From: Clostridia bacterium | Lineage (GTDB): Bacteria > Bacillota > Clostridia > Monoglobales > Monoglobaceae | DNA length: 23,575 nt | Reading direction: 5' to 3' | Assembly: GCA_900769795.1 (NCBI GenBank) | Contig: CAAGHZ010000073.1 | Coordinates: forward strand, 1-23,575 | Shown: positions 8,110 to 16,631 of the stretch, in pieces | How positions within the stretch are numbered: the first letter of the stretch is position 1 | Layout of the letters: each line of letters starts with the position of its first letter | Made by a program: the position numbers and the translations under genes | Notes under the pieces: model-generated | What the model was told of the DNA's origin: nothing | Database searches by the model: none | Seen by the model: the letters and a program-made list of their open reading frames with translations, nothing else

Positions 8110-8138
8110 ATTATATCATAAATGTATATATAAATCAA
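8110..8138 (-). promoter_or_regulatory. Sigma-A-type promoter of the ribulokinase gene
   Basis: On the minus strand TTGATT (8133-8138) is followed by a 17-base spacer and a perfect TATAAT (8110-8115). Transcription would begin near 8103 and leave a leader of about 40 bases before the ATG. I see no clear AraR-like palindrome or CcpA site at the promoter. Confidence 0.8.
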
Positions 8139-8284
8139 CAGATGTCCTGAGTTTGCAGGAAACAAACCTGATGTCGATGGACGGGGTGACTCAACAAGTT
8201 TATCAATGCTAATTGCCGGATTTTGCTTTTGCTCTTTTATCTGTGAAGCAATTATAAAAATTGTGTTACTTTTATCTTACGATG

Positions 8285-8313
8285 TTTACAATTCATTTTT
8301 TATAAGGTATAAT
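8285..8313 (+). promoter_or_regulatory. Sigma-A-type promoter of the murJ operon
   Basis: TTTACA (8285-8290), a 17-base spacer and a perfect TATAAT (8308-8313). Transcription would begin near 8320, about 54 bases before the murJ ATG. This is the only strong promoter I find for the fourteen-gene rightward run that ends at 22416. Confidence 0.82.
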
Positions 8314-8373
8314 ATAGTGTGATATAAAATGACGTGTACTGTGTCAATATGGCAAGGGAGGGCGGTTTTCTCG

Positions 8374-9942
8374 ATGGAGGACAAAAAGCATAAAAACGGC
8401 GAAAAAGCCGCAAAAACCATAAGCCTTATGGCAATAATAATTCTTGTGGCAAAGGCAATGGGTCTTGTGCGCGAAATGCTTGTTGCAAATATATATGGAC
8501 AGGGTATGGAGTCTGACATGATAAATACTGCTACGCAGATACCTCTTCTCTTCTTTGATATGGTACTTGGCGTAGCGATATTGTCTACTTTTGTGCCTGT
8601 CTTTAACAAACGTATTGCAAGTGAGGGCAAAGAAGCGGCAATTACCTTTGCCAATAATTTTGCAACTATTGTGGGTCTTATTGCAACTTTAGTTGCAGTG
8701 CTCGGTATAGTTTTTGCAGAGCCTCTTGTGGGCCTTATGGTGCCGGGATATGGTGTGGTTGCAGGCAAAATTGAGCAGACTGCAATGTTGCTTCGGATTT
8801 TGTTTCCGTCTATTGCTTTTACGGCTATGGCATATGTTGCGGTTGGAATACTTCAATCTTTTGGAGAGTTTACAATACCATCCCTTATAAGCGTTGTTTC
8901 AAACGGAGTAATGATACTCTATCTGATTATATTTAAAGACAGACTCGGACTTGTCGGCGTTGCGGTTTCAATGCTGATTGCGTGGATTTTACAGTTGGTA
9001 ATTCAGATTCCATACCTTAAAAAGTTTGGATACAGATATAAATTCAGGGCAGACATAAAGGATAGCGGAATCAAAGAGGCGGCACTTATTGCCTTGCCTG
9101 TACTTATAAGTTCGTGGGTGCAGCCTCTTTGTAATGTCATTAATATGTCCTTTGGCTCAGGCCTTGGAGACGGTGCTGTTTCTGCTCTTGGATGGGCAAA
9201 CAAAATATATATAATTATGGTTGGCGTTTTCGCCTATGCTATCACAAATTTTATATTCCCTAAACTTTCAAGACTCAGTTCTGACGAATGTGCTGATGAG
9301 TTTTCAGAAAGCACAAGGACTTCGATTGGGTATACAGTGTTTATAATCACCCTTGTGTGTGCGCTTTTTATCGCTCTTTCTCAGCCTATAATCAGCCTTG
9401 TGTTTGAAAGAGGTGCGTTTACCTCTGAGGCTGCAAAGATTACGGGAGAGGCGTTGTTCTACTATTCCTTTGGTATGATAGGGTATGCAATATGTGAGGT
9501 TTTGAACAAAAGTTTTTATGCTCTGTCAGATGGAAAAACGCCTATGATTACTTCGATTATTGGAATTATTGTGAATTTTATATCTGCAGCTTTGCTCGTC
9601 GGCGTGTTTAAAATGGGCGTTGGCGGACTTGCACTCGCGGGTGCTATAAGTTCTGTGACTATCGCAGTTTGTCTTATGATTATGATAAACAAACGCCGAA
9701 GCGGAGTGGTGACAAGCGCGTTTTTGATAAACGCAGTCAAAACGTTGCTTTGCGGTGTGATTGCATTTGGCGTCGCAAGAGCGGTTGATGTTTTTGCAGT
9801 AAAGTTTGGTGGCGGAACAGTTATGACGTTCTTACGACTGTGTGTATGCTCGGTGCCTGCGGTAGTTGTGTACTTCGGCTTCTCCTATATCCTTGGAGTA
9901 TGGGAAATGCGAGTTGCAGTAAATAAATTTTTGAATAAATAA
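8374..9942 (+). CDS. murJ: Lipid II flippase MurJ (MviN family)
   Basis: A polytopic membrane protein of the MOP flippase superfamily that moves lipid II, the peptidoglycan precursor, to the outer face of the membrane. From the ATG at 8374 it has 522 residues, typical of the family, with about 14 hydrophobic segments. Family blocks are GLVREMLVANIYG in the first helix, PLLFFDMVLG, LVPGYG-like MVPGYG, and QPLCNVINMSFGSGLG in the middle. An upstream in-frame ATG at 8329 would start only about 9 bases from the predicted transcription start and has no ribosome site. The chosen ATG has GGGAGG at 8356-8361, a rather long 12-base spacing. It heads a block of envelope genes. Confidence 0.93.
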   Translation: MEDKKHKNGEKAAKTISLMAIIILVAKAMGLVREMLVANIYGQGMESDMINTATQIPLLFFDMVLGVAILSTFVPVFNKRIASEGKEAAITFANNFATIVGLIATLVAVLGIVFAEPLVGLMVPGYGVVAGKIEQTAMLLRILFPSIAFTAMAYVAVGILQSFGEFTIPSLISVVSNGVMILYLIIFKDRLGLVGVAVSMLIAWILQLVIQIPYLKKFGYRYKFRADIKDSGIKEAALIALPVLISSWVQPLCNVINMSFGSGLGDGAVSALGWANKIYIIMVGVFAYAITNFIFPKLSRLSSDECADEFSESTRTSIGYTVFIITLVCALFIALSQPIISLVFERGAFTSEAAKITGEALFYYSFGMIGYAICEVLNKSFYALSDGKTPMITSIIGIIVNFISAALLVGVFKMGVGGLALAGAISSVTIAVCLMIMINKRRSGVVTSAFLINAVKTLLCGVIAFGVARAVDVFAVKFGGGTVMTFLRLCVCSVPAVVVYFGFSYILGVWEMRVAVNKFLNK

Positions 9943-9956
9943 AAGGAGGTTATCGC

Positions 9957-11837
9957 ATGAAAAATAATATCGGATATTTTGAGGCGGTATGGCTTTTTAT
10001 TTGGAATTTTATAAAAAACAGTGTGACATATAAGGTGTTGCGCAGAATATATGATTGTATTTCAAACGGTTGGAGAAATAGCGCAATCGGGGAGTTGTTT
10101 CGTCGTGTGCACTTTGCAGAAGATGTGATAGAGAAAAGCATCGCAGGAAGAGTTGTGCGCAGTCCATTTACATTTATTGAGTTCTTGCAGAGAAAATACG
10201 GCAAGAGGCTATCCATTGCATTTGAGAAAAGTCTGTTTTTAAATATATGTCGCACGTATCTGAGCAACATTATGGCAATCAATCTTAGATTTATTGGTGT
10301 TACTACGGTTTTTGCGGCTGCAGGTATTCTTGCTGTGCAGGTTGTAGGCGGCGGCGTTTCTGCCGTTGTGATTGCGGTTGCGGCAGCAGGTCTTGTTATT
10401 TCTTTGTTTGATACAAACGTAACCGAATATTTTAAAGGTTCTGCCTTGGTTACCCTTGTGTGTAATCTTTTGGGTATAGAGCCTGACTTTAACTGGTTTG
10501 ACAAGCGCTACACCCGCGGAAGAGCCCGTCTTATAACAGGTGCGGTGGCAGGCCTTGTGTTTGGCATAGTCGGTGGGGTTATAACTCCAATACTTGTGCC
10601 GCTTGCTATAATTGGCGTTGCAGCAGGCTTGCTCTTAATGGATAAACCCGCTTTTGGCGTATTTCTTATTGTTTTTGCGGCGCCTCTTGTACCGACAATG
10701 GCGGCGGTGGGGCTTGCTCTTATATGCATATTCTCTATGCTTGTGCATGCGATAACAACAGAGGGATTTCGTTTCAAATTTGACGGAGTAGGATTTTTTG
10801 TAATTGTATTTATTACTATCTATCTGATTGGAGCAATAACATCCTTTGCTCCCTTGAAGAGTCTCAGTATCTGGGCAATCTACTTTGTTTTTATGGCAGT
10901 ATACTTTGCTATAATCAATTCAGTAAATTCTAAAAAGATGCTTACAAACCTTGTAACTACTTTTGTGATATCAGGATTTTTGGTATGTCTTTACGGAATT
11001 ATGCAATATCTGTTTGGATGGGATACGGCTCAGGCATGGATGGACGAAGAAATGTTTGAAGATATCAAGATGCGCATATATTCAACACTTGGCAATCCAA
11101 ACGTCCTTGGTGAATATATATTGCTTGTTTTGCCTGCAGCTATCGGGCTTATGTGGACAAGCAAAAAAGCCTGTGCAAAAATTGTGTATGCGGGTATATC
11201 TGCTCTTATGTTTGGTGCGTTGATACTTACATTCTCAAGAGGCTGCTGGATAGGGATTATGGTTGCGGCGGCGATATTTATAACCTTTGCGGCAGGTAAA
11301 CTATGGGGACTTGGGCTTATTGCTCTGCCTGTAATACCTATGGTTTTGCCCGAGAGCATAATCAACAGATTTTCAAGCATAGGTGATATGAAAGATTCGT
11401 CAACATCATACAGAGTTTACATCTGGATGGGCACCCTTGCGATGATGAGAGATTTCTGGATATCGGGAATAGGCATGGGTCAGGAGGCTTTTACTCAAGT
11501 TTACCCATTTTATTCATACAATGGTATAGTTGCCCCGCACTCACACAATTTATTTCTACAGATTCTTGTGGAGACAGGTGTGACAGGCATTGCAACCTTT
11601 GCGATAATTATTTTCTTATTTTTAAGAAAGATAATGACGGGATATACAATCGGCGGCAAGGGAGACAAACTGTCGACACTTATGACGGCAATAACCGCAG
11701 GTATTTGCGGATTTTTAGTACAGGGTATGTTTGATAACTGCTTTTACAATTACAGAGTAATGCTTGTGTTCTGGTGTACGATTGCTATAGCCAGAGCCTG
11801 CGTCTATGTTGCAGAGCAAGGGAGGACAGAAAAATGA
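9957..11837 (+). CDS. O-antigen ligase/polymerase-like (Wzy_C) membrane protein
   Basis: A 626-residue membrane protein with a Wzy_C/O-antigen-ligase-type core. In Gram-positive bacteria such proteins usually polymerise or transfer lipid-linked surface polysaccharide outside the membrane. Diagnostic pieces are STLGNPNVLGEY, FSRGCWIG (about 426-433) and the loop HSHNLFLQILVETG starting at His528. About ten or more hydrophobic helices follow residue 110. The first ~100 residues are amphipathic and probably cytosolic. They contain four related segments built around Ser22, Ser42, Ser61 and Ser92, of the form [K/R/E][N/K]S followed by hydrophobic residues and Arg. The gene has a perfect AGGAGGT site 15 bases after murJ and overlaps the next gene by ATGA. 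The substrate is unknown. Confidence 0.82.
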   Translation: MKNNIGYFEAVWLFIWNFIKNSVTYKVLRRIYDCISNGWRNSAIGELFRRVHFAEDVIEKSIAGRVVRSPFTFIEFLQRKYGKRLSIAFEKSLFLNICRTYLSNIMAINLRFIGVTTVFAAAGILAVQVVGGGVSAVVIAVAAAGLVISLFDTNVTEYFKGSALVTLVCNLLGIEPDFNWFDKRYTRGRARLITGAVAGLVFGIVGGVITPILVPLAIIGVAAGLLLMDKPAFGVFLIVFAAPLVPTMAAVGLALICIFSMLVHAITTEGFRFKFDGVGFFVIVFITIYLIGAITSFAPLKSLSIWAIYFVFMAVYFAIINSVNSKKMLTNLVTTFVISGFLVCLYGIMQYLFGWDTAQAWMDEEMFEDIKMRIYSTLGNPNVLGEYILLVLPAAIGLMWTSKKACAKIVYAGISALMFGALILTFSRGCWIGIMVAAAIFITFAAGKLWGLGLIALPVIPMVLPESIINRFSSIGDMKDSSTSYRVYIWMGTLAMMRDFWISGIGMGQEAFTQVYPFYSYNGIVAPHSHNLFLQILVETGVTGIATFAIIIFLFLRKIMTGYTIGGKGDKLSTLMTAITAGICGFLVQGMFDNCFYNYRVMLVFWCTIAIARACVYVAEQGRTEK

Positions 11838-12946
11838 TAAAGGTGATAGAGGTTTCGTCCGACTCTAACATTGGCGGAGCGGGCAAGTGCATACTGACGT
11901 TTTTAAAGACCTTTGACAGAGAACAATTTGATGTAGGTGTTGTCCTGCCAAAGAACAGTCTTTTAAAGCCGGAGGCAGAAAAGTATAACGTAAAAATCTA
12001 TGAGGTTGACCATCTTGCAGAAAAGTCACTTGATTTTAAGGCGGTGTCGGGGCTTAAAAAACTTTTTAAAGAGTTAAAGCCCGATATAGTACATACCCAT
12101 GCGAGTATGTCGGCAAGGATTGCGGCGAAGATGTGTGGTATAAAAACCATATACACACGTCACAGTGTTTTTCCACCATCAAAGACGATTTCGAAAGGAA
12201 TCGGCAAAGTAATTAACGGCTTTGTAAACAACTGCACAGCCGACAGCATAATAGCGGTGGCAGAGGCGGCAAAGCAGAATCTTACGGATACGGGTGTTTC
12301 TGCAAATAAAATTGAAGTTGTGCTAAATGGCGTTGACGCCCTTGTGCCATACAGTGATGAAAAGGTGGCAGAACTTAGGAGTTTATATGGAATAAACGAG
12401 AGTGAAAAGGTCGCTGTTATGGCGGCAAGACTCAATATTGTAAAAGGACATAAATATTTTGTTGAGGCGGCAAAGATTTTAAGAGACCGCGGAGTTTCGG
12501 CAAAGTTTCTTATTGCCGGCACAGGCGAGGTAGAAGATGACCTGAAAAAACAGATTGAGGCAGAGGCACTCTCGGACAGAGTACTTATGCTTGGCTTTTT
12601 GCAGGATGTAGAGCCACTTATGAATGTTATGGATGTTCAGGTTAACTGCTCTTTTGGTACCGAGGCGACAAGTCTTGCGCTTCTTGAAGGTATGAGTCTT
12701 GGAAAGCCTGCCGTGGTTACTGATTTTGGAGGAAACCCGGGGGTAATAAAGAAAGGCATAAACGGATTTTTAACCCCAACTCACGATGCGACTGCTCTTG
12801 CGGATGCACTTGAGAAGTTGTTCTGCGATGCAGAGTTATACAAAGAGATAAGTGAGAACTGCAAAAGGATATACAAAGATAGTTTTACCGCAGAAGTTAA
12901 CACGAGAAGAATAGAAGAGATATATAAAAGAACTCTTATGAAATAA
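11834..12946 (+). CDS. GT4-family glycosyltransferase
   Basis: A 370-residue cytoplasmic GT-B-fold enzyme that transfers sugar from a nucleotide-sugar donor. The start is the ATG at 11834, which overlaps the previous stop (ATGA) and has GGGAGG 8 bases upstream. A longer reading with extra N-terminal residues would lie inside the polymerase gene. The N-terminal half has GGAGKCIL after strand one and IVHTHASMSARIAA. The C-terminal half has AARLNIVKGHKYFVEAA and the GT4 EX7E motif at Glu277 and Glu285 (EATSLALLE), followed by GMSLGKPAVVTDFGGNPG. Co-translation with the polymerase suggests a shared role in building a surface glycan. Donor and acceptor cannot be read from the sequence. Confidence 0.88.
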   Translation: MIKVIEVSSDSNIGGAGKCILTFLKTFDREQFDVGVVLPKNSLLKPEAEKYNVKIYEVDHLAEKSLDFKAVSGLKKLFKELKPDIVHTHASMSARIAAKMCGIKTIYTRHSVFPPSKTISKGIGKVINGFVNNCTADSIIAVAEAAKQNLTDTGVSANKIEVVLNGVDALVPYSDEKVAELRSLYGINESEKVAVMAARLNIVKGHKYFVEAAKILRDRGVSAKFLIAGTGEVEDDLKKQIEAEALSDRVLMLGFLQDVEPLMNVMDVQVNCSFGTEATSLALLEGMSLGKPAVVTDFGGNPGVIKKGINGFLTPTHDATALADALEKLFCDAELYKEISENCKRIYKDSFTAEVNTRRIEEIYKRTLMK

Positions 12947-12985
12947 GCCATAAGTTATAGTGTTGATTTAATCAGGAGGAGAAAG

Positions 12986-13474
12986 ATGGAAAAGAAAAAA
13001 ATAAAGTTTAACGGGATGGATTTATTTATTATATTGGTTATAGTGGTTGTAGCTTTGGCAGGTTCGTATCTTCTCTTCGGGAGAGAAGGCGGCGGAGTAG
13101 TGTCCTCTCAGAATGTTCTTGTGAGAACGGTTGTAGAACTTGATGTAGCGGATAAGGAGTTTGCCGACCTTATAAAAGTTGGTGATACAGTTGCAATCGG
13201 TGAGAAAGATAAGATGATGACCACTGTTGAAAGTGTTGATGCGATTCCGGCGGCGGCTAATGGATATGACATTGTAAACGGAAGGGTTATAATGGCAGAG
13301 ATTCCTGATAAGTATGATGTGCAAATTACACTTATAGGTGACGGTGCGGAGACTGACAAGGATGTACAGATAAGCGGCACTGCTATCAGGGTTGGACAAA
13401 AAGTCGTTGTCAGCAGCAAAAATTTTGCAGGCGAGGGATATGTAGTCGGACTTGAAACAGAGGAGAAAAACTAA
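12986..13474 (+). CDS. Single-pass membrane protein, DUF4330-like (first of a pair)
   Basis: A 162-residue protein with a short basic cytosolic N-terminus, one membrane helix at about residues 13-31, and an extracytoplasmic, probably beta-rich domain. Its plan matches the next gene (also DUF4330-type). Both end in a similar segment of the form G-x-x-V-x-(I/V)-x-S-K ... Y-x-(V/I)-G; here it reads GQKVVVSSKNF then GYVVG. I therefore regard the two as divergent tandem paralogues. AGGAGGAGA lies just before the ATG. The gap of 39 bases to the glycosyltransferase gene is the largest in this operon. No enzymatic motif is visible; a structural or assembly role at the envelope is only inferred from the neighbours. 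Confidence 0.72.
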   Translation: MEKKKIKFNGMDLFIILVIVVVALAGSYLLFGREGGGVVSSQNVLVRTVVELDVADKEFADLIKVGDTVAIGEKDKMMTTVESVDAIPAAANGYDIVNGRVIMAEIPDKYDVQITLIGDGAETDKDVQISGTAIRVGQKVVVSSKNFAGEGYVVGLETEEKN

Positions 13475-13497
13475 GCCGGTAGAGAGGAGAATGCCAT

Positions 13498-13989
13498 ATG
13501 ATTATAAATAAAGACGGAAAGCTTTTTGGGAAGATAAGCATAGTAGATATAGCGATTGTTCTTATAATAGTTATTCTTGCAGTAGGTGTATACAGCAGGT
13601 TTGCAGGAAAGACCGAGACAATTGTCACCACAGGCGAGAAAATATCCTGTACATTTATTGTGAAGAATGTGCGTATGTACTCGGTAGAGGCGCTTCAGAA
13701 AGGTGGCCCTATTTATGATAAGACATCAAAAGAGTATATAGGTGAGATTACCGATGTTGCCTATGAAGGTGGAGAATATCAGGTAAATATGGCTGACGGA
13801 AGTTATCAGAACATTGTGCCGGAGGAAAGATACAATGCTTTTGTAACTGTTGAATTTAGCGGAAAGATTGGCGATAACGGATACTATACGGCGGCTAATA
13901 AATACCTTGCGCCGGGCACGAGTGTTATAATCAACTCTAAGTTTGCTCAGTGTGAGAGTGATGTATATGCAATAGGGCCGGCAAAATAA
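13498..13989 (+). CDS. DUF4330 family membrane protein (second of a pair)
   Basis: A 163-residue protein that opens with the family-typical pattern KDGKLFGKISIVD, followed by a membrane helix at about residues 15-32 and an external domain of about 125 residues. The C-terminal segment PGTSVIINSKFAQ...YAIG matches the family and the preceding gene. GAGAGGAG lies before the ATG at 13498, and only 23 bases separate it from its paralogue. DUF4330 has no established biochemical function that I know of. The position after murJ, a polymerase and a glycosyltransferase suggests an accessory role in export or anchoring of a surface polymer, which is inference. Confidence 0.82.
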   Translation: MIINKDGKLFGKISIVDIAIVLIIVILAVGVYSRFAGKTETIVTTGEKISCTFIVKNVRMYSVEALQKGGPIYDKTSKEYIGEITDVAYEGGEYQVNMADGSYQNIVPEERYNAFVTVEFSGKIGDNGYYTAANKYLAPGTSVIINSKFAQCESDVYAIGPAK

Positions 13990-14006
13990 GCAGAGACGAG
14001 AAAGCG

Positions 14007-14879
14007 GTGAATAAAATGTTCCTTAGTTCGGGTTGGAATGACTATAAAATTGTAGATTGCTCAGATGGAGAAAAACTTGAATATTGGGCAGACAAGATAC
14101 TTGTGCGTCCTGATCCCCAGATTGTGTGGAAGTCAGATAAAACTGCCCGCGAGTGGAAGGTAGTCGATGCACGTTATAATCGCAGCAAGACAGGGGGAGG
14201 CAGTTGGCAATGTTATAAAAAACTGCCCGATTCGTGGACGATAAAATATAAAAACCTGACTTTTGGAATAAAACCTATGGGTTTTAAGCATACGGGACTA
14301 TTTCCTGAGCAGGCTGTAAACTGGGATTGGTTTTCAGAACTTATCCGCAAGGAAAATCGAGAGATAAATGTGCTTAACCTCTTTGCGTACACAGGCGGCG
14401 CAACAGTTGCGGCGGCGTCTGCCGGAGCAAAGGTGTGCCATGTGGATGCGTCAAAGGGTATGGTTTCGTGGGCGAAGGAAAACGCTGCATTGTCGGGGCT
14501 TTCGGACCATCCTATCCGGTATATAGTGGATGATGTGAAGAAGTTTGTGCAGAGAGAAATTCGCCGTGGCAACAAATACGATGCAATAATAATGGATCCG
14601 CCATCCTATGGCAGAGGTCCGGGAGGAGAACTTTGGAAGATAGAGGACGAGATTTTTGATTTAATCGACCTATGTACTCAGCTTCTCAGCGAGGAGCCGT
14701 TGTTCTTCCTGGTTAATTCATATACAACGGGATTTTCGTGTAGCGTAGTTAAGAATATCTGCAAACTGACAATAGAGAAAAAGTTTGGCGGGAAAATTAC
14801 CGCAGACGAGGTAGGGTTGCCCATTGAAAACAGTGACCTTGTTCTTCCCTGTGGATATAGTGTCCGGTGGCAAAGATAA
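14007..14879 (+). CDS. Class I SAM-dependent (rRNA-type) methyltransferase
   Basis: A 290-residue cytosolic methyltransferase resembling the catalytic part of the RlmI/RlmK (COG1092) group, which methylate 23S rRNA. Motif I is NLFAYTGG (124-131), followed by an acidic strand end, HVDAS. Motif IV is DPPSYGRG starting at Asp197, the signature of this N/C-methylase group. No N-terminal PUA domain is present, unlike RlmI, so it is shorter. The start is uncertain: GTG at 14007 (weak GACGAG upstream) or ATG at 14016. It separates the DUF4330 pair from the ECF transporter genes. The methylated residue cannot be predicted. Confidence 0.83.
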   Translation: MNKMFLSSGWNDYKIVDCSDGEKLEYWADKILVRPDPQIVWKSDKTAREWKVVDARYNRSKTGGGSWQCYKKLPDSWTIKYKNLTFGIKPMGFKHTGLFPEQAVNWDWFSELIRKENREINVLNLFAYTGGATVAAASAGAKVCHVDASKGMVSWAKENAALSGLSDHPIRYIVDDVKKFVQREIRRGNKYDAIIMDPPSYGRGPGGELWKIEDEIFDLIDLCTQLLSEEPLFFLVNSYTTGFSCSVVKNICKLTIEKKFGGKITADEVGLPIENSDLVLPCGYSVRWQR

Positions 14880-14894
14880 GCGGAGGTAAAAACC

Positions 14895-15755
14895 GTGGAC
14901 AATAAAATTTTAGGCAAAATAATATCAATAGAAAAAATATTTTTTGATTACAAGAACGAAGACACAGGCGAAGTGCATCATGTTCTCAAGGGAGTGTCTG
15001 CAGACATAAATGCGGGCGAGTTTCTCGCTGTTCTTGGACACAATGGCTCAGGGAAGTCCACTCTTGCAAAGCATCTGAATGCAATTTTAGTACCTGATTC
15101 GGGAAGGGTTACGGTAGATGGGATTGATACATCTGATGAAAGCAATCTTTTTGAAATCCGCCGCAGAGTGGGGATGGTTTTTCAAAACCCTGACAACCAA
15201 ATGGTAGCAAACATTGTTGAGGACGATGTGGCATTTGCCCCCGAGAACTTAGGGGTACCAAGAGAGGAAATCCGTAAAAGGGTAGATGAGGCATTGGCGG
15301 CGGTAAATATGTCGCAGTTTGCATCTCACGCACCACACATGCTCTCGGGTGGACAAAAGCAGAGAGTTGCAATAGCCGGTGTTCTGGCAATGCAACCGGA
15401 AATTCTTGTTCTTGACGAGCCGACGGCAATGCTTGACCCTGTTGGAAGACGTGAGATTATAGAGACGATAAAGCGGCTTAACAAAGAGAAGGGCATGACT
15501 GTTGTTCTGATTACTCATTACATGGATGAGGCGGCCGAGGCGGACAGAGTTATAGTGATGAACAAGGGCAAGATTGAGATGGAGGGTAAGCCTATTGAAA
15601 TTTTTCCTCAGGTTGAAAAAATGAAAGAACTTGGGCTTGATACTCCACAGGCAACAGAACTTGCCTATTTGCTAAAAAAGCAAGGACTTGATATTGATAA
15701 TAATGTTTTAACTGTTGATGAGTGTGCTGACAGAATAATTGAGCTGACAAAATAG
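14895..15755 (+). CDS. ecfA1: ECF transporter ATPase EcfA1
   Basis: One of two ATPases of the energy-coupling-factor module, which drives several vitamin-binding S components across the membrane. Length is 286 residues. Walker A is GHNGSGKST (48-56), the Q-loop is QNPDNQ (97-102), the signature is LSGGQ (150-154), and the Walker B aspartate and catalytic Glu175 lie in VLDEPTA. The NPDNQ Q-loop is characteristic of the A1 subunit. It starts with GTG at 14895, with CGGAGG 8 bases upstream. EcfA2 follows after 12 bases. No S component is encoded in the window, consistent with a shared group II ECF module. Confidence 0.94.
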   Translation: MDNKILGKIISIEKIFFDYKNEDTGEVHHVLKGVSADINAGEFLAVLGHNGSGKSTLAKHLNAILVPDSGRVTVDGIDTSDESNLFEIRRRVGMVFQNPDNQMVANIVEDDVAFAPENLGVPREEIRKRVDEALAAVNMSQFASHAPHMLSGGQKQRVAIAGVLAMQPEILVLDEPTAMLDPVGRREIIETIKRLNKEKGMTVVLITHYMDEAAEADRVIVMNKGKIEMEGKPIEIFPQVEKMKELGLDTPQATELAYLLKKQGLDIDNNVLTVDECADRIIELTK

Positions 15756-15767
15756 CAAGGTGATTTT

Positions 15768-16631
15768 ATGATAAAGCTTAAGAATGTAAGCTATGTTTAC
15801 ATGCAGGGCGGGCCTTTTGAAAAAAGGGCACTTGATAAAGTTAATATAGAAATAGGCAAGGGTGAGTTTATAGGGCTTATCGGGCATACCGGGTCGGGTA
15901 AGTCTACTATGATACAACTTTTTAATGGGCTTTTAAAGCCGAGCGAAGGTGAGATAACAGTGGATGGGATCTGCATCACTGATAAAAAAGTGAAAATGCG
16001 TGATGTAAGGTTTAATGTCGGACTTGTTATGCAATATCCGGAGTATCAGCTCTTTGAGGAAACTGTATATAAAGATATTGCCTTTGGGCCGTCCAATATG
16101 GGGCTATCTGAAGATGAGATAAAAAGAAGGGTAGAGTTTTCGGCTAATCTCGTTGGTATTGCACCGGAACTTTTGAGTAAGTCTCCATTTGAATTATCGG
16201 GAGGACAAAAGAGAAGGGTAGCGATAGCAGGTGTACTTGCGATGGAGCCCAAGGTTCTTATCCTTGATGAACCGACTGCAGGGCTTGATCCTGCAGGCCG
16301 TGATGAAATTCTCTTTAAGATAAAGGAAATGCACGAGAAAATGGACGTTACAGTTATTCTGGTATCTCACAGTATGGAGGATGTGGCAAAGCTTGCTGAC
16401 AGAATTCTTGTGATGAACCATGGTAGTGTCGAGATGTTTGATACGCCTGAAAATGTTTTTGCAAAGGCAGACAGGCTTACACAGATTGGTCTTAATGTGC
16501 CGCAAATCACCAGAATTACAGATGAACTTCGCAGAAGAGGGTTGAACATTAAAGAAGGCATATATACTGTAGATGAGGCGGTTTATTATATCTGTAAAGC
16601 CCTCGGAGAGAGGGGGAATGTCAAATGCTGA
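15768..16631 (+). CDS. ecfA2: ECF transporter ATPase EcfA2
   Basis: The second ATPase of the ECF module, 287 residues. Walker A is GHTGSGKST (39-47), the Q-loop is QYPEYQ (89-94) followed by LFEETV as in other A2 subunits, the signature is LSGGQ (143-147), and catalytic Glu168 is in ILDEPTA. AAGGTGA (15757-15763) precedes the ATG. The end overlaps ecfT by 7 bases, so translation is probably coupled. The heterodimer with EcfA1 is expected to bind the EcfT coupling helices. Confidence 0.94.
   Translation: MIKLKNVSYVYMQGGPFEKRALDKVNIEIGKGEFIGLIGHTGSGKSTMIQLFNGLLKPSEGEITVDGICITDKKVKMRDVRFNVGLVMQYPEYQLFEETVYKDIAFGPSNMGLSEDEIKRRVEFSANLVGIAPELLSKSPFELSGGQKRRVAIAGVLAMEPKVLILDEPTAGLDPAGRDEILFKIKEMHEKMDVTVILVSHSMEDVAKLADRILVMNHGSVEMFDTPENVFAKADRLTQIGLNVPQITRITDELRRRGLNIKEGIYTVDEAVYYICKALGERGNVKC

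Larger units (their letters stand above)
8061..8373. other. Divergent intergenic region between ribulokinase and murJ
   Basis: A gap of 313 bases carries two back-to-back promoters, one for each flanking gene. The 140 bases between them (8141-8280) contain no credible gene and only short inverted repeats, such as CAATT (8252-8256) with AATTG (8262-8266). I see no riboswitch-like structure or recognisable operator. Confidence 0.6.

Noticed and set aside
8228..8260. A CcpA (cre)-like sequence in the ribulokinase-murJ gap
   Set aside because: The match to the cre consensus needs a shifted base and lies far upstream of the ribulokinase promoter.
8329..8373. A longer N-terminus for MurJ from the ATG at 8329
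   Set aside because: It would begin about 9 bases from the predicted transcription start, without a ribosome site, and the added residues do not resemble MurJ.
8349..8393. A 14-codon upstream frame overlapping the murJ start
   Set aside because: Its ATG has no ribosome site and the peptide is unremarkable, so a regulatory leader peptide cannot be supported.
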